From: an uncultured Pelagibacteraceae bacterium
Lineage (GTDB): Bacteria; Pseudomonadota; Alphaproteobacteria; Pelagibacterales; Pelagibacteraceae
Assembly (NCBI GenBank): GCA_902616675.1
Contig: CACMTV010000005.1
Location: forward strand, 1 to 60,031
Reading direction: 5' to 3'
Length of the DNA: 60,031 nt
The position numbers and the translations under genes were made by a program. Numbering within the stretch: the first letter of the stretch is position 1; every line of letters starts with the position of its first letter. Under the pieces are notes generated by a model. The model was not told the origin of the DNA. It saw only the letters and a list, made by a program, of their open reading frames with translations, and ran no database searches. Below are positions 29,263-39,101 of this stretch, piece by piece.

Positions 29263-32200
29263 TTAATTTAGTTCAATATTTAATCCTAAAGCCCTTATTT
29301 CTTTAATAAGCACATTAAATGACTCTGGGACACCTGACTCAAAATTGTTATTTCCTTTTACTATTGTTTCATAAACTTTTGTTCTTCCAGCAACATCATC
29401 AGATTTTACAGTCAATATTTCTTGTAAAGAGTAGGACGCGCCATAAGCTTCCAATGCCCATACTTCCATTTCTCCAAATCTTTGTCCTCCTAATTGAGCT
29501 TTACCCCCTAAAGGTTGTTGAGTAACTAAACTATAAGGTCCTGTCGATCTAGCATGTATTTTATCTTCTACTAAGTGGTTTAACTTCAACATATAAATCG
29601 TTCCAACGGTAACTGGTCTGTCAAATCTCTCTCCAGTTCTTCCATCCCATAAATTGGTTTGACCGCTTGTGGGAAGTTTGGCTAAATCTAACATGTTGGT
29701 AATATCTTTTGTTGAAGCTCCATCAAAAACAGGTGTGCCGATCGGAATTCCATTTGAAATATTTTGTACTAACTCAAATATTTCTTTTTTTGATAATTTT
29801 GAAATAACGTTTTCAAAATAATTTTTACCATAAATATCCTTTAATTTATTTTTTAATTTTTCAAAACCTTCCTCAAAATTTTTTAAGTGTGTTTTTATTT
29901 GTTCCCCTAGTTCTGAACAAGACCAGCCTAAATGAGTTTCAAGAATTTGGCCTACATTCATCCTGCTTGGAACTCCCAATGGATTTAAAACAATATCAAC
30001 TGGTTTCCCATTTTCCATATAAGGCATATCTTCAACAGGAACGATCTTACTAACCACACCTTTATTCCCGTGTCTCCCAGCCATTTTATCCCCGGGCATA
30101 AGTCTTCTTTTTACAGCAACGAAAACTTTTACTACTTTCATGACTGTTGGGAGTAAATCATCACCTTGTTGAATTTTATTTACCTTATCATCAAATCTAA
30201 TATTAATATCTTCTAAGGCATTATCATATTGATTTTTTAATTTTAAAATATTTTCATTGATTTTTTCATCTTTGAAAGAAATTTTCCATAAATCTTTTAA
30301 TCCTAAATCTTTTAAGTCATTGTCGTTTAAAGTTAGACCTGCTTTTAATTCCTTGTAGCTTTTATTTATTGACTGATTTTTTAATAAGTCTGTAGCTCTT
30401 GACTTAATATTTCTATTAAGGATTTCTTCTTCAACTTTTCTGTCTTCTTGTACTAATTCAATTTCTGATCTTTCAATGGCTATTGATCTCTCATCTTTCT
30501 CAATACCGTGTCTGTTAAAAACTCTTACATCTATGACTACGCCAGCGCTACCAGATGGCAATTTTAGCGATGAGTCTCTTACATCAGTGGCTTTTTCACC
30601 AAAAATTGATCTTAAAAGTTTTTCTTCAGGGCTAGACGAAGTTTCACTTTTTGGCGTAACCTTTCCAACTAAAATATCACTTGGTTTTACCTCTGCACCC
30701 ACATAAACTATTCCAGATTCATCTAAGTTACGTAAACTTTCCTCGCTTACATTTGGAATATCTCTTGTAATCTCTTCAGCACCAAGTTTTGTGTCTCTTG
30801 CCATGGACTCATATTCTTCTATATGGATTGATGTAAAAACATCATCTGTTACACATCTTTCTGATATTAAGATTGAATCCTCAAAATTGTAACCTTGCCA
30901 AGGCATAAATGCTACAGTCACATTTTTTCCTAAGGCTAGTTCGCCAAGTTTTGTAGCTGGCCCATCAGCTATAATATCACCTTTTTTTATTTCATCGCCT
31001 ACTTTCACTAAAGGCTTTTGATTAATGCATGTGTTTTGATTTGATCTTTTAAATTTTGAAAGATTATAAATATCAACGGCAGATTGTGATAAATCTTTTA
31101 CCTCTGTAGCTTTAACTACAATTCTTTTTCCATCGATTTTGTCTACCACACCGCTTCTTTTAGCGACAATTGTTACACCAGAATCTAAAGCAACATCTGA
31201 CTCTATTCCTGTGCCAACTAATGGGGACTCAGGCTTTAATAAAGGCACAGCCTGTCTCATCATATTTGAGCCCATTAAAGCTCTGTTAGCGTCATCATTT
31301 TCTAAAAAAGGAATTAAAGCAGCTGCCACTGAAACAAGTTGTTTAGGAGATACATCAATGAAGTCTATATTATCTTTATTAGATAACTGAAAATTTAGGT
31401 TTTTTCTACATGCAACCAATTCTTCTTCAAAAGATCCATCTTGTTTTAATGATGAATTGGCTTGGGCTATAGTATATTTTTCTTCTTCTATAGCAGAAAG
31501 ATATTTAATCTCATTTGTTACTTTACCTTTAATAACCTTTTTATAAGGACTCTCAATATAACCAAATTTGTTAACTCTGCAGTAAGTAGCTAAACTGTTA
31601 ATTAAACCTATATTCGGTCCTTCAGGGGTTTCTATAGGGCAGATTCTTCCGTAGTGTGTTGGATGCACGTCTCTTACTTCAAAACCAGCTCTTTCTCTAG
31701 TTAAACCACCAGGGCCAAGTGCGGACACTCTTCTTTTATGAGTAATTTCAGAAAGTGGATTAGTTTGATCCATAAATTGTGATAGTTGTGAAGTTGCAAA
31801 GAAATCTTTTAAAGAAGTTGTAATTGGTTTAGCATTAATTAAGTCTTGTGGCATAGCGGACTCTATTTCAAGAAAAGTGGACATTTTTTCTTTAACGGTC
31901 CTCTCCATTCTTAAAAGACCAATCCTAAACTGATTTTCAACTAGTTCTCCAACTGATCGAACTCTTCTGTTTCCTAAATGGTCAATGTCATCTACTTCTC
32001 CTTTGCCATCTCTTAAATCAAGCATGAACTTTATTATTGCAATGATATCTGTTAAATTTAAAGTGTTGTCTTTTACATCTCTATTTAAATTTAATTTTGA
32101 ATTTAACTTGACTCTTCCAACTTCGGAAAGGTCATACCTGTCTTTATTAAAATACAAATTTTTGAAAACATCTTCTGCAATTTCTATAGTCGGTGCCTCA

Positions 32201-33354
32201 CCAGGTCTTAATACTTTATAAATATCATTCAAAGCGTCAGTTTTATTAGAATTTTTATCTACTTTAAGTGTTTCGAGTAAATAAGGTCCTTTATTGATAG
32301 GGTCAATGTTTACTAGTTCTAAATTTTTTAAACCTTCATTTTTTATTTTCTCGATCGTTTCATCATTTAAATCTGAACCAGAGGGAAGAAAAATGCTATT
32401 GCTTTTATCAATTAAATCTTTAGAGGTATATTTTCCAATAAGTTCTTCATTTGATATAAAAATTTCCTTTAAATTTTTTTCTTGAAGTTTTTTGGCAATT
32501 ACAAAATTTAACTTTTCTCCTTTAGATAGTATTTTTTTGTTAGTTTTTGCGTCAATTAAATCAAAAGCTAACTTTACTGGCCTTTTAAAATTATTGACAT
32601 CAAAGTTAGTAATCCATTTTTTATTTTTTTCATCAAAGTTAAATTGGCTAGTTGAGTAAAAACTTTTGATAATTTTTTCTTTTGTTAAACCAAGTGCAAA
32701 CAATATGGTTGTAATAGGTAATTTCTTTTTTCTATCGATTCTAAAATATAAAATGTCTTTTGGATCAAATTCAAAATCGAGCCATGATCCTCTGCCGGGA
32801 ATAATTCTACAATTAAACAATAGTTTACCGCTCGAGTGAGTTTTGCCTTTATCATGGTCGAAAAAAACACCTGGGCTTCTATGCATTTGATTAACTACAA
32901 CTCTTTCAACTCCGTTGACGACAAAAGTACCACTTGGTGTCATTAATGGAAGTTCTCCAATAAAAACTTCTTGTTCTTTTGCTGATAAAATCTGTTTAGT
33001 ATTATTTTCTGCATCAATATCGTAAACGACTAATCTTAGATTAGCTTTTAAGGATGCAGAATAAGTTAAACTTCTTTGTTTGCACTCAAGAACATCAAAT
33101 TTTGGTTTCTCTAACTTATATGAAATATATTCTAGCGTAGATTTGTCTGAATTATCATCTATAGGAAATATACTTTTAAAAACTTTGTCAATACCTTTGG
33201 AAAGAACATCCATTTGCTCGTTAAGAGCTTTAGATGACAAAAACTCTTGATATGAGTTTTTTTGAACCTCAATTAAATTAGGTATAGATAAGCCCTCTTT
33301 TAGCTTACCAAAACTTTTCCTAATACTTTTTTTTTGAGTAAAAGATAATTCCAT
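29263..33354 (-). CDS. rpoB: RNA polymerase beta subunit
   Basis: Beta forms the upper jaw of the catalytic cleft. The 1363-residue product opens with [16 protein letters not shown]. It contains the rifampicin-binding cluster [18 protein letters not shown] (around 525-542) in wild-type form and [19 protein letters not shown]. Later come [19 protein letters not shown] and, near the end, [18 protein letters not shown]. The 54-base gap upstream (33355-33408) is AT-rich; I see no clear promoter or attenuator there. Confidence 0.99.
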   Translation of the reverse strand: MELSFTQKKSIRKSFGKLKEGLSIPNLIEVQKNSYQEFLSSKALNEQMDVLSKGIDKVFKSIFPIDDNSDKSTLEYISYKLEKPKFDVLECKQRSLTYSASLKANLRLVVYDIDAENNTKQILSAKEQEVFIGELPLMTPSGTFVVNGVERVVVNQMHRSPGVFFDHDKGKTHSSGKLLFNCRIIPGRGSWLDFEFDPKDILYFRIDRKKKLPITTILFALGLTKEKIIKSFYSTSQFNFDEKNKKWITNFDVNNFKRPVKLAFDLIDAKTNKKILSKGEKLNFVIAKKLQEKNLKEIFISNEELIGKYTSKDLIDKSNSIFLPSGSDLNDETIEKIKNEGLKNLELVNIDPINKGPYLLETLKVDKNSNKTDALNDIYKVLRPGEAPTIEIAEDVFKNLYFNKDRYDLSEVGRVKLNSKLNLNRDVKDNTLNLTDIIAIIKFMLDLRDGKGEVDDIDHLGNRRVRSVGELVENQFRIGLLRMERTVKEKMSTFLEIESAMPQDLINAKPITTSLKDFFATSQLSQFMDQTNPLSEITHKRRVSALGPGGLTRERAGFEVRDVHPTHYGRICPIETPEGPNIGLINSLATYCRVNKFGYIESPYKKVIKGKVTNEIKYLSAIEEEKYTIAQANSSLKQDGSFEEELVACRKNLNFQLSNKDNIDFIDVSPKQLVSVAAALIPFLENDDANRALMGSNMMRQAVPLLKPESPLVGTGIESDVALDSGVTIVAKRSGVVDKIDGKRIVVKATEVKDLSQSAVDIYNLSKFKRSNQNTCINQKPLVKVGDEIKKGDIIADGPATKLGELALGKNVTVAFMPWQGYNFEDSILISERCVTDDVFTSIHIEEYESMARDTKLGAEEITRDIPNVSEESLRNLDESGIVYVGAEVKPSDILVGKVTPKSETSSSPEEKLLRSIFGEKATDVRDSSLKLPSGSAGVVIDVRVFNRHGIEKDERSIAIERSEIELVQEDRKVEEEILNRNIKSRATDLLKNQSINKSYKELKAGLTLNDNDLKDLGLKDLWKISFKDEKINENILKLKNQYDNALEDINIRFDDKVNKIQQGDDLLPTVMKVVKVFVAVKRRLMPGDKMAGRHGNKGVVSKIVPVEDMPYMENGKPVDIVLNPLGVPSRMNVGQILETHLGWSCSELGEQIKTHLKNFEEGFEKLKNKLKDIYGKNYFENVISKLSKKEIFELVQNISNGIPIGTPVFDGASTKDITNMLDLAKLPTSGQTNLWDGRTGERFDRPVTVGTIYMLKLNHLVEDKIHARSTGPYSLVTQQPLGGKAQLGGQRFGEMEVWALEAYGASYSLQEILTVKSDDVAGRTKVYETIVKGNNNFESGVPESFNVLIKEIRALGLNIELN

Positions 33355-33408
33355 TAAATAGTTTTACTACGAAATTTAATCCGCAATAATTAAGTCTTTA
33401 ATTTTAAT

Positions 33409-33777
33409 TTACTTTAATTCTACTTTAGCGCCGGCTGCTTCAAGTTTTTTCTTAAATTCGTCGGCTTCTTTTTTAGGAACGCCTGCTTTTATTTCTTTAG
33501 GTGCACCTTCAACTAAATCTTTTGCTTCTTTCAAACCTAAGCCTGTAATGGCTCTAACTTCTTTAATAACATTAATTTTTTTATCACCTGCAGCTGCTAA
33601 GAATAATGAGAATTCTGATTTTTCTTCTCCCGCTGGTGCTGCGCCAGGTGCTGCCGCTGCTGCTACTGGAGCTGCTGCTGTAACTCCCCATTTTTCCTCT
33701 AATTGTTTAGAAAGCTCGGCTGCTTCTACAACTGTTAATTTTGATAAATCTTCGATAATTTTATTTAAGTCTGACAT
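33409..33777 (-). CDS. rplL: 50S ribosomal protein L7/L12
   Basis: L12 forms the flexible stalk that recruits translation GTPases. The 122-residue protein has an N-terminal dimer domain (about 1-30), an Ala/Gly/Pro-rich hinge (about 33-52) and a C-terminal domain with [23 protein letters not shown] in two parts, ending [15 protein letters not shown]. The low-complexity hinge is normal for this family. It lies 15 bases after rplJ. Confidence 0.98.
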   Translation of the reverse strand: MSDLNKIIEDLSKLTVVEAAELSKQLEEKWGVTAAAPVAAAAAPGAAPAGEEKSEFSLFLAAAGDKKINVIKEVRAITGLGLKEAKDLVEGAPKEIKAGVPKKEADEFKKKLEAAGAKVELK

Positions 33778-33792
33778 AATTGGTCCTTGTAA

Positions 33793-34305
33793 TTAATTTT
33801 TTAAACTCTTTGCGCGCGCTAAATTAGCAATTTTTGAGCCAGGTGCAAGTAAAATACTAATTAATTTTTGGGCAGGAGATGATAAAATACCTACAATTTT
33901 AGCCCTCGCTTCCTCTAAAGAAGGTAATGTGGCGATAATAGCCACCTCTTTTTGATCCAAAACCTTACCATCCATAAAACCTGCTATAATTTTTAATTTA
34001 TCGTGTGATTTTGCAAATTTAGTTAAAATTTTTGCTGTTGTTATTGGATCTGATGACAGAGCGGCTGCTGTTGGACCGGTAAAATATTTTTCTAAATCTT
34101 TAACAGGTGTTTCTTTAATCGCAATTTTTGTAATTCGATTTTTTGTAATTTTAAAAAGTATACCTTTTTCTCTTAATTGTTTTCTTAATTCATCAAGCTC
34201 ATTTACGTTTAAACCTTGGTATTGAGCAATCATTACTGAATTATTTGAAGAAAAATTTTTTTTCATTTCTTCAATATAAACTTTTTTATTTTCTTTGTTC
34301 ATCAT
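33793..34305 (-). CDS. rplJ: 50S ribosomal protein L10
   Basis: L10 anchors L12 dimers to the ribosome. The 170-residue protein has NSVMIAQYQGLNVNELDELR, LFKITKNRI and a C-terminal helix (LISILLAPGSKIANLARAKS) that binds L12. Two ATGs stand side by side at the start; either could be used. Only 2 bases separate it from rplA, so there is no room for the L10-binding leader known from other bacteria. Confidence 0.97.
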   Translation of the reverse strand: MMNKENKKVYIEEMKKNFSSNNSVMIAQYQGLNVNELDELRKQLREKGILFKITKNRITKIAIKETPVKDLEKYFTGPTAAALSSDPITTAKILTKFAKSHDKLKIIAGFMDGKVLDQKEVAIIATLPSLEEARAKIVGILSSPAQKLISILLAPGSKIANLARAKSLKN

Positions 34306-34307
34306 AA

Positions 34308-34994
34308 CTAATTTTTACCCCCTAACTTATAAGAAATACCCATAGTTGATGTTAAAAATACATTTTTTATAAATTCTCCTTTAATATTTTCAGGTTTTTC
34401 TTTTTTTAAAAACTCAATAAAATATTTATAATTTTCAATTAATTTCTCTCTTGAAAAATTTTTTCTACCGATTGATAAAGCTAAATTTCCATCTTTGTCA
34501 TTTTTGACTTCCACTAGGCCTGTTTTAATATCTGTTATTGACTTTTTTAAATCATTTGAAACTGTTCCTAGTTTTGGATTTGGCATAAGACCTTTAGGTC
34601 CAAGAATTTTTCCAAGTTTACCAATTTTGCTCATCATTCCTGGCGTACAAATTAATTTATCAAAATTTAATTTACCATTTGATATGTTGTCTAATAAATC
34701 TTGAGAGCCTGCGATATCTGCACCAACTTTTTTAGCTTCATCTACTTTTTCTTGTTCACATAAAACCGCCACTTTAAACTTTTTTCCATTTCCGTTTGGT
34801 AATTTTACCACTGTTCTTAAATTAAAATCTCCACCCTTTGATTGCTTAGTGTTTATTGTAATTGATAAATCAACTGACTCCTCCATTTTTGAAGTACAAT
34901 TTTCTTTAACCAAATCTAAAGATTTTTCTAAAGAGATTTTATCTTTAATTTTTTTCTTCTCTATTAATTTGTATCTTTTAGATTTTTTTTTCAT
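34308..34994 (-). CDS. rplA: 50S ribosomal protein L1
   Basis: L1 forms the mobile stalk near the E site. The 228-residue product has [40 protein letters not shown], then [16 protein letters not shown], and the ending [19 protein letters not shown]. It overlaps the end of rplK by four bases (ATGA). It is in the usual rplK-rplA-rplJ-rplL order. Confidence 0.98.
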   Translation of the reverse strand: MKKKSKRYKLIEKKKIKDKISLEKSLDLVKENCTSKMEESVDLSITINTKQSKGGDFNLRTVVKLPNGNGKKFKVAVLCEQEKVDEAKKVGADIAGSQDLLDNISNGKLNFDKLICTPGMMSKIGKLGKILGPKGLMPNPKLGTVSNDLKKSITDIKTGLVEVKNDKDGNLALSIGRKNFSREKLIENYKYFIEFLKKEKPENIKGEFIKNVFLTSTMGISYKLGGKN

Positions 34995-35416
34995 TCTTTA
35001 ACCTCAATACCCATAGATCTTGCTGATCCGCAAATTATCTTTGTTGCTTCTTTTATATCAAATGCATTTAAATCTTTCATTTTCTCTTTAGCTATAGCTT
35101 CTGCTTGTTTCATAGTTATTGATCCTGCAATTACTCTTCCTGGTTCTTTTGATCCACTTTTCAATTTTGCTGCTTCTCTAATAAAATGTGAAGCTGGAGG
35201 AGACTTTATAACAAAATCAAATTTTTTATCTTTATAAACAGTTATTACTACAGGTACAGGCTTACCCATAAAAGATTTTGTTTTTTCATTAAACGCTTTG
35301 CAAAATTCCATTATATTTATACCTCTCTGACCAAGTGCTGGACCCACAGGAGGAGCTGGATTTGCCTGACCTCCCTTAATTTGCAACTTTACGTATCCTG
35401 TTATTTCTTTCGCCAT
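34991..35416 (-). CDS. rplK: 50S ribosomal protein L11
   Basis: L11 is at the GTPase-associated centre. The 141-residue product has the N-terminal signature [20 protein letters not shown] (about 15-34) and the C-terminal RNA-binding domain ending [18 protein letters not shown]. It lies 2 bases after nusG and overlaps rplA. Confidence 0.98.
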   Translation of the reverse strand: MAKEITGYVKLQIKGGQANPAPPVGPALGQRGINIMEFCKAFNEKTKSFMGKPVPVVITVYKDKKFDFVIKSPPASHFIREAAKLKSGSKEPGRVIAGSITMKQAEAIAKEKMKDLNAFDIKEATKIICGSARSMGIEVKE

Positions 35417-35418
35417 AA

Positions 35419-35943
35419 TTAATTCTTTTCTACCTGATTAAATTCTAAATCCACAGGAGTTGCTCTACCAAATATCGAAACTGACACCTTTAGTCTAGAC
35501 TTTTCTTCATCTATTTGTTCAATCAAACCAGTAAAAGATGCAAATGGTCCATCACAAACTTTTACCTTTTCACCAATTTCAAAGCTTATACCTGATTTTT
35601 GATTGATTGCACTCTCTGATACTTGTCCTAAAATTCTTTTTATTTCATTATCAGATATTGGTGTTGGTTTATCAGAAGAGCCTAGAAAACCACTGACCTT
35701 TTGTAAATTCTTTATTAAATGATAAATTTGTTTTGTTAATTCAATTTTAATTAAAACATATCCTGGAAAGTATTTTTTTTCTTTCTTTGTTCTTTTGCCT
35801 TTTTTAACCTCTGTTACTTGGTGCGTGGGAATCAAAATTTGGTCTAAGCTACTTTCTAGCTTGTGTCTCTTAAGCTCCTCCTTAATGCTTTCTACAACTT
35901 TTTTCTCAAAGCCAGAATATGCCTGTACTATATACCAATTCAT
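35419..35943 (-). CDS. nusG: Transcription termination/antitermination factor NusG
   Basis: NusG rides on RNA polymerase and links it to Rho or, through S10, to ribosomes. The 174-residue protein has the NGN domain opening [31 protein letters not shown] near 65-75 and [17 protein letters not shown]. The C-terminal KOW motif is [20 protein letters not shown] (about 122-141). It directly follows secE with no spacer. Confidence 0.98.
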   Translation of the reverse strand: MNWYIVQAYSGFEKKVVESIKEELKRHKLESSLDQILIPTHQVTEVKKGKRTKKEKKYFPGYVLIKIELTKQIYHLIKNLQKVSGFLGSSDKPTPISDNEIKRILGQVSESAINQKSGISFEIGEKVKVCDGPFASFTGLIEQIDEEKSRLKVSVSIFGRATPVDLEFNQVEKN

Positions 35944-36135
35944 TTAAAAACTAAGATTCAGGATTATATTTAGTAAAAATCTTAAAATTTGATCTAATAG
36001 CAAAAAGAAAATTGCAGCTATTGAAGCAAGACCAAATACCATAAGCGCACCAGTCATGGTATCTTTTTTTGTAGGCCAAGATATTCTAAAAGACTCTTGT
36101 TTGACCTCTTGAAAAAATTTTAATGGATTTCTCAT
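35944..36135 (-). CDS. secE: Protein translocase subunit SecE
   Basis: SecE clamps the SecY channel. The 63-residue single-span form has the amphipathic surface helix with FFQEVKQESFRISWPTKKDT (8-27) followed by one membrane helix. The KxSWPT-type motif is diagnostic. It sits between tRNA-Trp and nusG, the common secE-nusG-rplK order. Confidence 0.96.
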   Translation of the reverse strand: MRNPLKFFQEVKQESFRISWPTKKDTMTGALMVFGLASIAAIFFLLLDQILRFLLNIILNLSF

Positions 36136-36150
36136 AATGCTTCGTTTAAT

Positions 36151-36226
36151 TGGCAGGAGCGGAGGGACTCGAACCCACAGCCTCCGGTTTTGGAGACCGG
36201 CGCTCTACCAATTGAGCTACGCTCCT
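36151..36226 (-). tRNA. trnW: tRNA-Trp (CCA anticodon)
   Basis: The minus strand folds into a 76-base cloverleaf: acceptor AGGAGCG with CGCUCCU, D stem GCUC/GAGC, anticodon stem CCGGU/ACCGG with loop CUCCAAA, T loop UUCGAGU, discriminator G and an encoded CCA. The anticodon is CCA. Its first two bases are also the last two bases of the tuf TAG stop, so the tRNA must be cut from a tuf-secE transcript by RNase P. Confidence 0.97.
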
Positions 36227-37415
36227 ATTTAATTATCTTCGTTACTACGCCAGCTCCTACAGTTTTACCACCTTCTCTAATAGCAAAATTTAAGTTTTGA
36301 CTCATAGCAATTGGAGTAATTAATTTAACACTAAATTTTCCGTCGTCTCCAGGCATTACCATTTCCGTTCCAGACGGAAGTGTAACTTCTCCAGTTACAT
36401 CAGTTGTTCTGAAATAAAATTGTGGTCTATATTTAGTGAAAAAAGGAGTGTGTCTACCACCTTCCTCTTTTTTAAGAATGTATGCTTGGCATTCAAATTC
36501 TGTGTGTGGTGTAACAGAACCTGGTTTAGCAAGAACTTGTCCTCTCTGTACATCATCTCTCTCAACACCTCTTAGTAATGCACCAATGTTATCGCCTGCT
36601 TCACCGCTGTCTAAAAGTTTTCTAAACATTTCTACACCAGTACAAACAGATTTTTTTGTATCTGTAATACCAATAATTTCAATTTCTTCTCCAACTTTAA
36701 TTACACCTTGCTCAACTCTTCCAGTTACTACTGTTCCTCTTCCTGAGATTGAGAAAACATCTTCAACTGGCATCAAGAATGGCTTGTCTTTTGGTCTGTC
36801 GGGTTGAGGTATAGTTTCGTCAACTGCCTTCATTAATTCCATGATAGCATTTTTTCCAGTTGCTTCATCCTTACCTTCAACTGCATTAAGTGCCGAACCT
36901 TTTATTATCGGAATTTTATCTCCGGGAAATTTATAAGAAGTTAACAATTCTCTAATTTCTTCTTCAACTAGATCAACTAACTCTTTATCTTTAACAGTAT
37001 CAATTTTATTAAGAAAAACTACTATCGCAGGAACTCCAACTTGACGAGCTAATAGAATGTGTTCTCTTGTTTGTGGCATTGGACCGTCAGCGGCGTTAAC
37101 TACTAATATAGCTCCATCCATTTGAGCTGCACCTGTGATCATATTTTTTACATAGTCAGCGTGACCAGGACAATCTACGTGAGCATAGTGTCTCTTAGCC
37201 GTTTCATACTCTACGTGTGCAGTTGATATAGTTATCCCTCTTTCTTTTTCCTCTGGGGCTTTATCAATTTGATCATAAGCAACAAATTTTGCTCCACCAG
37301 CTTCTGCAAGAACTTTTGTAATTGCTGCGGTTAAAGTAGTTTTACCGTGGTCTACGTGTCCGATTGTACCGATGTTACAATGCGGTTTATTTCTATTAAA
37401 CTTTTCCTTCGACAT
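36225..37415 (-). CDS. tuf: Elongation factor Tu (single copy in window)
   Basis: EF-Tu brings aminoacyl-tRNA to the ribosome. The 396-residue product has the P-loop [10 protein letters not shown] (19-28), [26 protein letters not shown] and [11 protein letters not shown]. The later [20 protein letters not shown] opens domain II. Codon use is conservative and the GC is higher than in neighbours, as expected for a highly expressed gene. The TAG stop overlaps tRNA-Trp by two bases. No second copy lies at the fusA-rpsJ junction. Confidence 0.99.
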   Translation of the reverse strand: MSKEKFNRNKPHCNIGTIGHVDHGKTTLTAAITKVLAEAGGAKFVAYDQIDKAPEEKERGITISTAHVEYETAKRHYAHVDCPGHADYVKNMITGAAQMDGAILVVNAADGPMPQTREHILLARQVGVPAIVVFLNKIDTVKDKELVDLVEEEIRELLTSYKFPGDKIPIIKGSALNAVEGKDEATGKNAIMELMKAVDETIPQPDRPKDKPFLMPVEDVFSISGRGTVVTGRVEQGVIKVGEEIEIIGITDTKKSVCTGVEMFRKLLDSGEAGDNIGALLRGVERDDVQRGQVLAKPGSVTPHTEFECQAYILKKEEGGRHTPFFTKYRPQFYFRTTDVTGEVTLPSGTEMVMPGDDGKFSVKLITPIAMSQNLNFAIREGGKTVGAGVVTKIIK

Positions 37416-37450
37416 TTTTTTTTCCTTTTTTTTCTTTTAATTTTGTTTTT

Positions 37451-37524
37451 TGGAGCGGGTAAAGGGAATCGAACCCTTACATCCAGCTTGGAAGGCTAGC
37501 GTTCTACCATTGAACTACACCCGC
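37451..37524 (-). tRNA. trnG: tRNA-Gly (UCC anticodon)
   Basis: The minus strand folds into a 74-base cloverleaf: acceptor GCGGGUG with UACCCGC, D stem GUUC/GAAC, anticodon stem CUAGC/GCUGG with loop CUUCCAA, T stem AAGGG/CCCUU, discriminator U and an encoded CCA. It lies 35 bases before tuf and 46 bases after tRNA-Tyr, probably in one transcript with both. Confidence 0.97.
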
Positions 37525-37570
37525 AAAATCCAAACTTAACACGCTCTTTATTATTAAACGTTTTTAAGCA

Positions 37571-37656
37571 TGGTGGAGGGGGAAAGATTCGAACTTTCGA
37601 AGACCGAAGTCAACGGGTTTACAGCCCGCCCCATTTGACCGCTTTGGTACCCCTCC
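37571..37656 (-). tRNA. trnY: tRNA-Tyr (GUA anticodon)
   Basis: The minus strand gives an 86-base tRNA with acceptor GGAGGGG/CCCCUCC, anticodon stem-loop around CUGUAAA (anticodon GUA), a long class-II variable arm, T loop UUCGAAU, discriminator A and encoded CCA. It is the first gene of the leftward transcription-translation cluster, about 44 bases after the candidate start site. Confidence 0.96.
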
Positions 37657-37707
37657 ATATTTTCTTTAGGGATACCCACTAACTTAAAAAGCATTCAACA
37701 ACAAGGG

Positions 37708-37736
37708 TTTTATAAGCATTTGTACAATAAATGCAA
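37708..37736 (-). promoter_or_regulatory. Candidate promoter for tRNA-Tyr/tRNA-Gly/tuf and downstream cluster
   Basis: On the minus strand, TTGCAT (37731-37736) and TATAAA (37708-37713) are separated by 17 bases, with transcription expected near 37701. The region 37657-37790 is the divergent gap between tRNA-Tyr and rlmB and holds nothing else I can identify. A weak TAAAAT on the plus strand (37752-37757) may serve rlmB but has no good -35. Confidence 0.5.
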
Positions 37737-37790
37737 TAAATCATTTTACGTTAAAATATGCTAATTATTTGAAAAAAAACCAAGATTTTT

Positions 37791-38546
37791 ATGAAAAAAA
37801 CTACATTTTTGATCGTTGGTAGACATGCTGTAACCGAAGCTCTTAGAAACCCTAAAAGAAAGGTGCATCGTCTATTTATTACTGAAGACGCTCTTAAAAA
37901 ATTAAATAGAGATAATCAAAGTGAAAATTTAGTTAAAAAGGTTCATGTTTTTTATAAAACAAAAAGAGAAATTGATAATTTATGTGGCAAAGAGGATATT
38001 TCACACCAAAATATAGTTGCTGAAGTAGAGAGTATAGAAAATACAACTATCAAGGAATATTTAAAAAATACCGAGAAAAAAAATATCAATTTTTTGGCGC
38101 TTGAAGAGGTAACAGATCCAAGAAATATAGGATCAATTATAAGATGTGCAACTAGTTTTAATTTGGATGGTTTAATTGTTAAAGAGCGGTCGTTTCCATT
38201 TAAAAGTAAACTGTTATTTAAAAGTGCCAGTGGCGGAATGGAACATTTAAATATTTTTCAAGTATCAAATATTAATACCACGTTAAGATTTTTAAAAAGT
38301 AAAGATTTTTGGGTAAGTGCTTTTGATAGTGAGGGTGGTAAAGACTTCACTGAAAATAAATGGGATGGTAAAAATGTTTTATTATTTGGCTCTGAAGGAT
38401 TTGGCTTGAACAAAAATACAGTAGCAAACTCTGATTTTGTTTTCAGAATTTCTATAAATAAACAAATGGAAAGTTTGAATATAGCGAATTCTGTTGCAAT
38501 AGTTTGCCATCATATTAACAAGGTTATTTCTAATAAAAAAAATTGA
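37791..38546 (+). CDS. rlmB: TrmH/SPOUT-family 23S rRNA guanosine-2'-O-methyltransferase (RlmB-type)
   Basis: RlmB methylates the ribose of G2251 in the P loop of 23S rRNA. The 251-residue product has an N-terminal substrate-binding domain beginning IVGRHAVTEALRNPKRKVHR. The three SPOUT motifs follow: EEVTDPRNIGSIIRCA (about 105-120), LLFGSEGFGLN and the knot segment INKQMESLNIANSVAI. It reads away from the tRNA-Tyr cluster and is followed by tRNA-Thr. Family membership is sure; the target base is inferred. Confidence 0.9.
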   Translation: MKKTTFLIVGRHAVTEALRNPKRKVHRLFITEDALKKLNRDNQSENLVKKVHVFYKTKREIDNLCGKEDISHQNIVAEVESIENTTIKEYLKNTEKKNINFLALEEVTDPRNIGSIIRCATSFNLDGLIVKERSFPFKSKLLFKSASGGMEHLNIFQVSNINTTLRFLKSKDFWVSAFDSEGGKDFTENKWDGKNVLLFGSEGFGLNKNTVANSDFVFRISINKQMESLNIANSVAIVCHHINKVISNKKN

Positions 38547-38569
38547 TTGTGTCACTTTTTTGGTATATT
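38543..38569 (+). promoter_or_regulatory. Weak candidate promoter for tRNA-Thr
   Basis: TTGATT (38543-38548, overlapping the rlmB stop) and TATATT (38564-38569) are 15 bases apart, shorter than ideal. Transcription would begin about 7 bases before the mature tRNA. Co-transcription with rlmB is an equally good explanation. Confidence 0.3.
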
Positions 38570-38582
38570 TATTCTGATTTAA

Positions 38583-38658
38583 GCCCTCATAGCTCAATTG
38601 GTAGAGCAATTGATTTGTAATCAATAGGTTCGCGGTTCGAGTCCGTGTGAGGGCACCA
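38583..38658 (+). tRNA. trnT: tRNA-Thr (UGU anticodon)
   Basis: The plus strand folds into a 76-base cloverleaf: acceptor GCCCUCA/UGAGGGC, D stem GCUC/GAGC, anticodon stem AUUGA/UCAAU with loop UUUGUAA, T loop UUCGAGU, discriminator A and an encoded CCA. It ends 5 bases before the convergent cupin gene and marks the left border of the glycan island. Confidence 0.97.
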
Positions 38659-38663
38659 TAAGT

Positions 38664-39098
38664 TTATTTTTTTATTCTAATTTTATTCTCATCAATATTT
38701 TCAAATTTTACTTTATCCTTTGAAAGACTGTAAGGACCTTGTTTGATCTCCAACATTTCAATATTTTTTAAAACTTTAAAACCGTGACCCCCATTTACAA
38801 GCATAATAATGTCATTTTTTTTTAAAACTTTACTAAATAAATATTTTCTGTTCTGTGTATAAAAATCCACCCTTAATTCACCTTTTAAAATAAGAATCAC
38901 TTCTGTTGTAGATAAAATTTTTGTTAATCGCTTTTGATGAAGATGTGGTTTTATAATATGTTTTTTTTTATGTTTCATATAGCCAAATTGTTGGGTAGCA
39001 CTATTTGGTGTGAAAAAATGAATCCCTTTTTTATTCCTATATCTGCCACGAACAATTAATGCCAACATTCTTTTTTTATGAGTAATTTGCTCTATCAT
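38664..39098 (-). CDS. Cupin-fold protein, WbuC-like
   Basis: The 144-residue protein has cupin metal-site residues: KPHLHQ (His52, His54), Glu66 in TEVILILKGEL and His105 in NGGHGF. It ends its core with MLEIKQGPY, resembling the EVKxGPY close of WbuC-type proteins found in O-antigen loci. Their reaction is not well established and may concern sugar-nucleotide metabolism. It is 3 bases after the glycosyltransferase gene at 39102, in a four-gene leftward operon. The fold call is fair; the function is open. Confidence 0.7.
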   Translation of the reverse strand: MIEQITHKKRMLALIVRGRYRNKKGIHFFTPNSATQQFGYMKHKKKHIIKPHLHQKRLTKILSTTEVILILKGELRVDFYTQNRKYLFSKVLKKNDIIMLVNGGHGFKVLKNIEMLEIKQGPYSLSKDKVKFENIDENKIRIKK

Positions 39099-39101
39099 AA
39101 A

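Noticed and set aside
33610-33690. GC-rich Ala-codon run in rplL as a repeat element
   Set aside because: It is the normal low-complexity hinge of L7/L12.
38583-38658. tRNA-Thr as an integration site for the glycan island
   Set aside because: I looked for a repeat of the tRNA 3' end near the right border (about 45600-45660) and saw none; no integrase or phage gene is present either.
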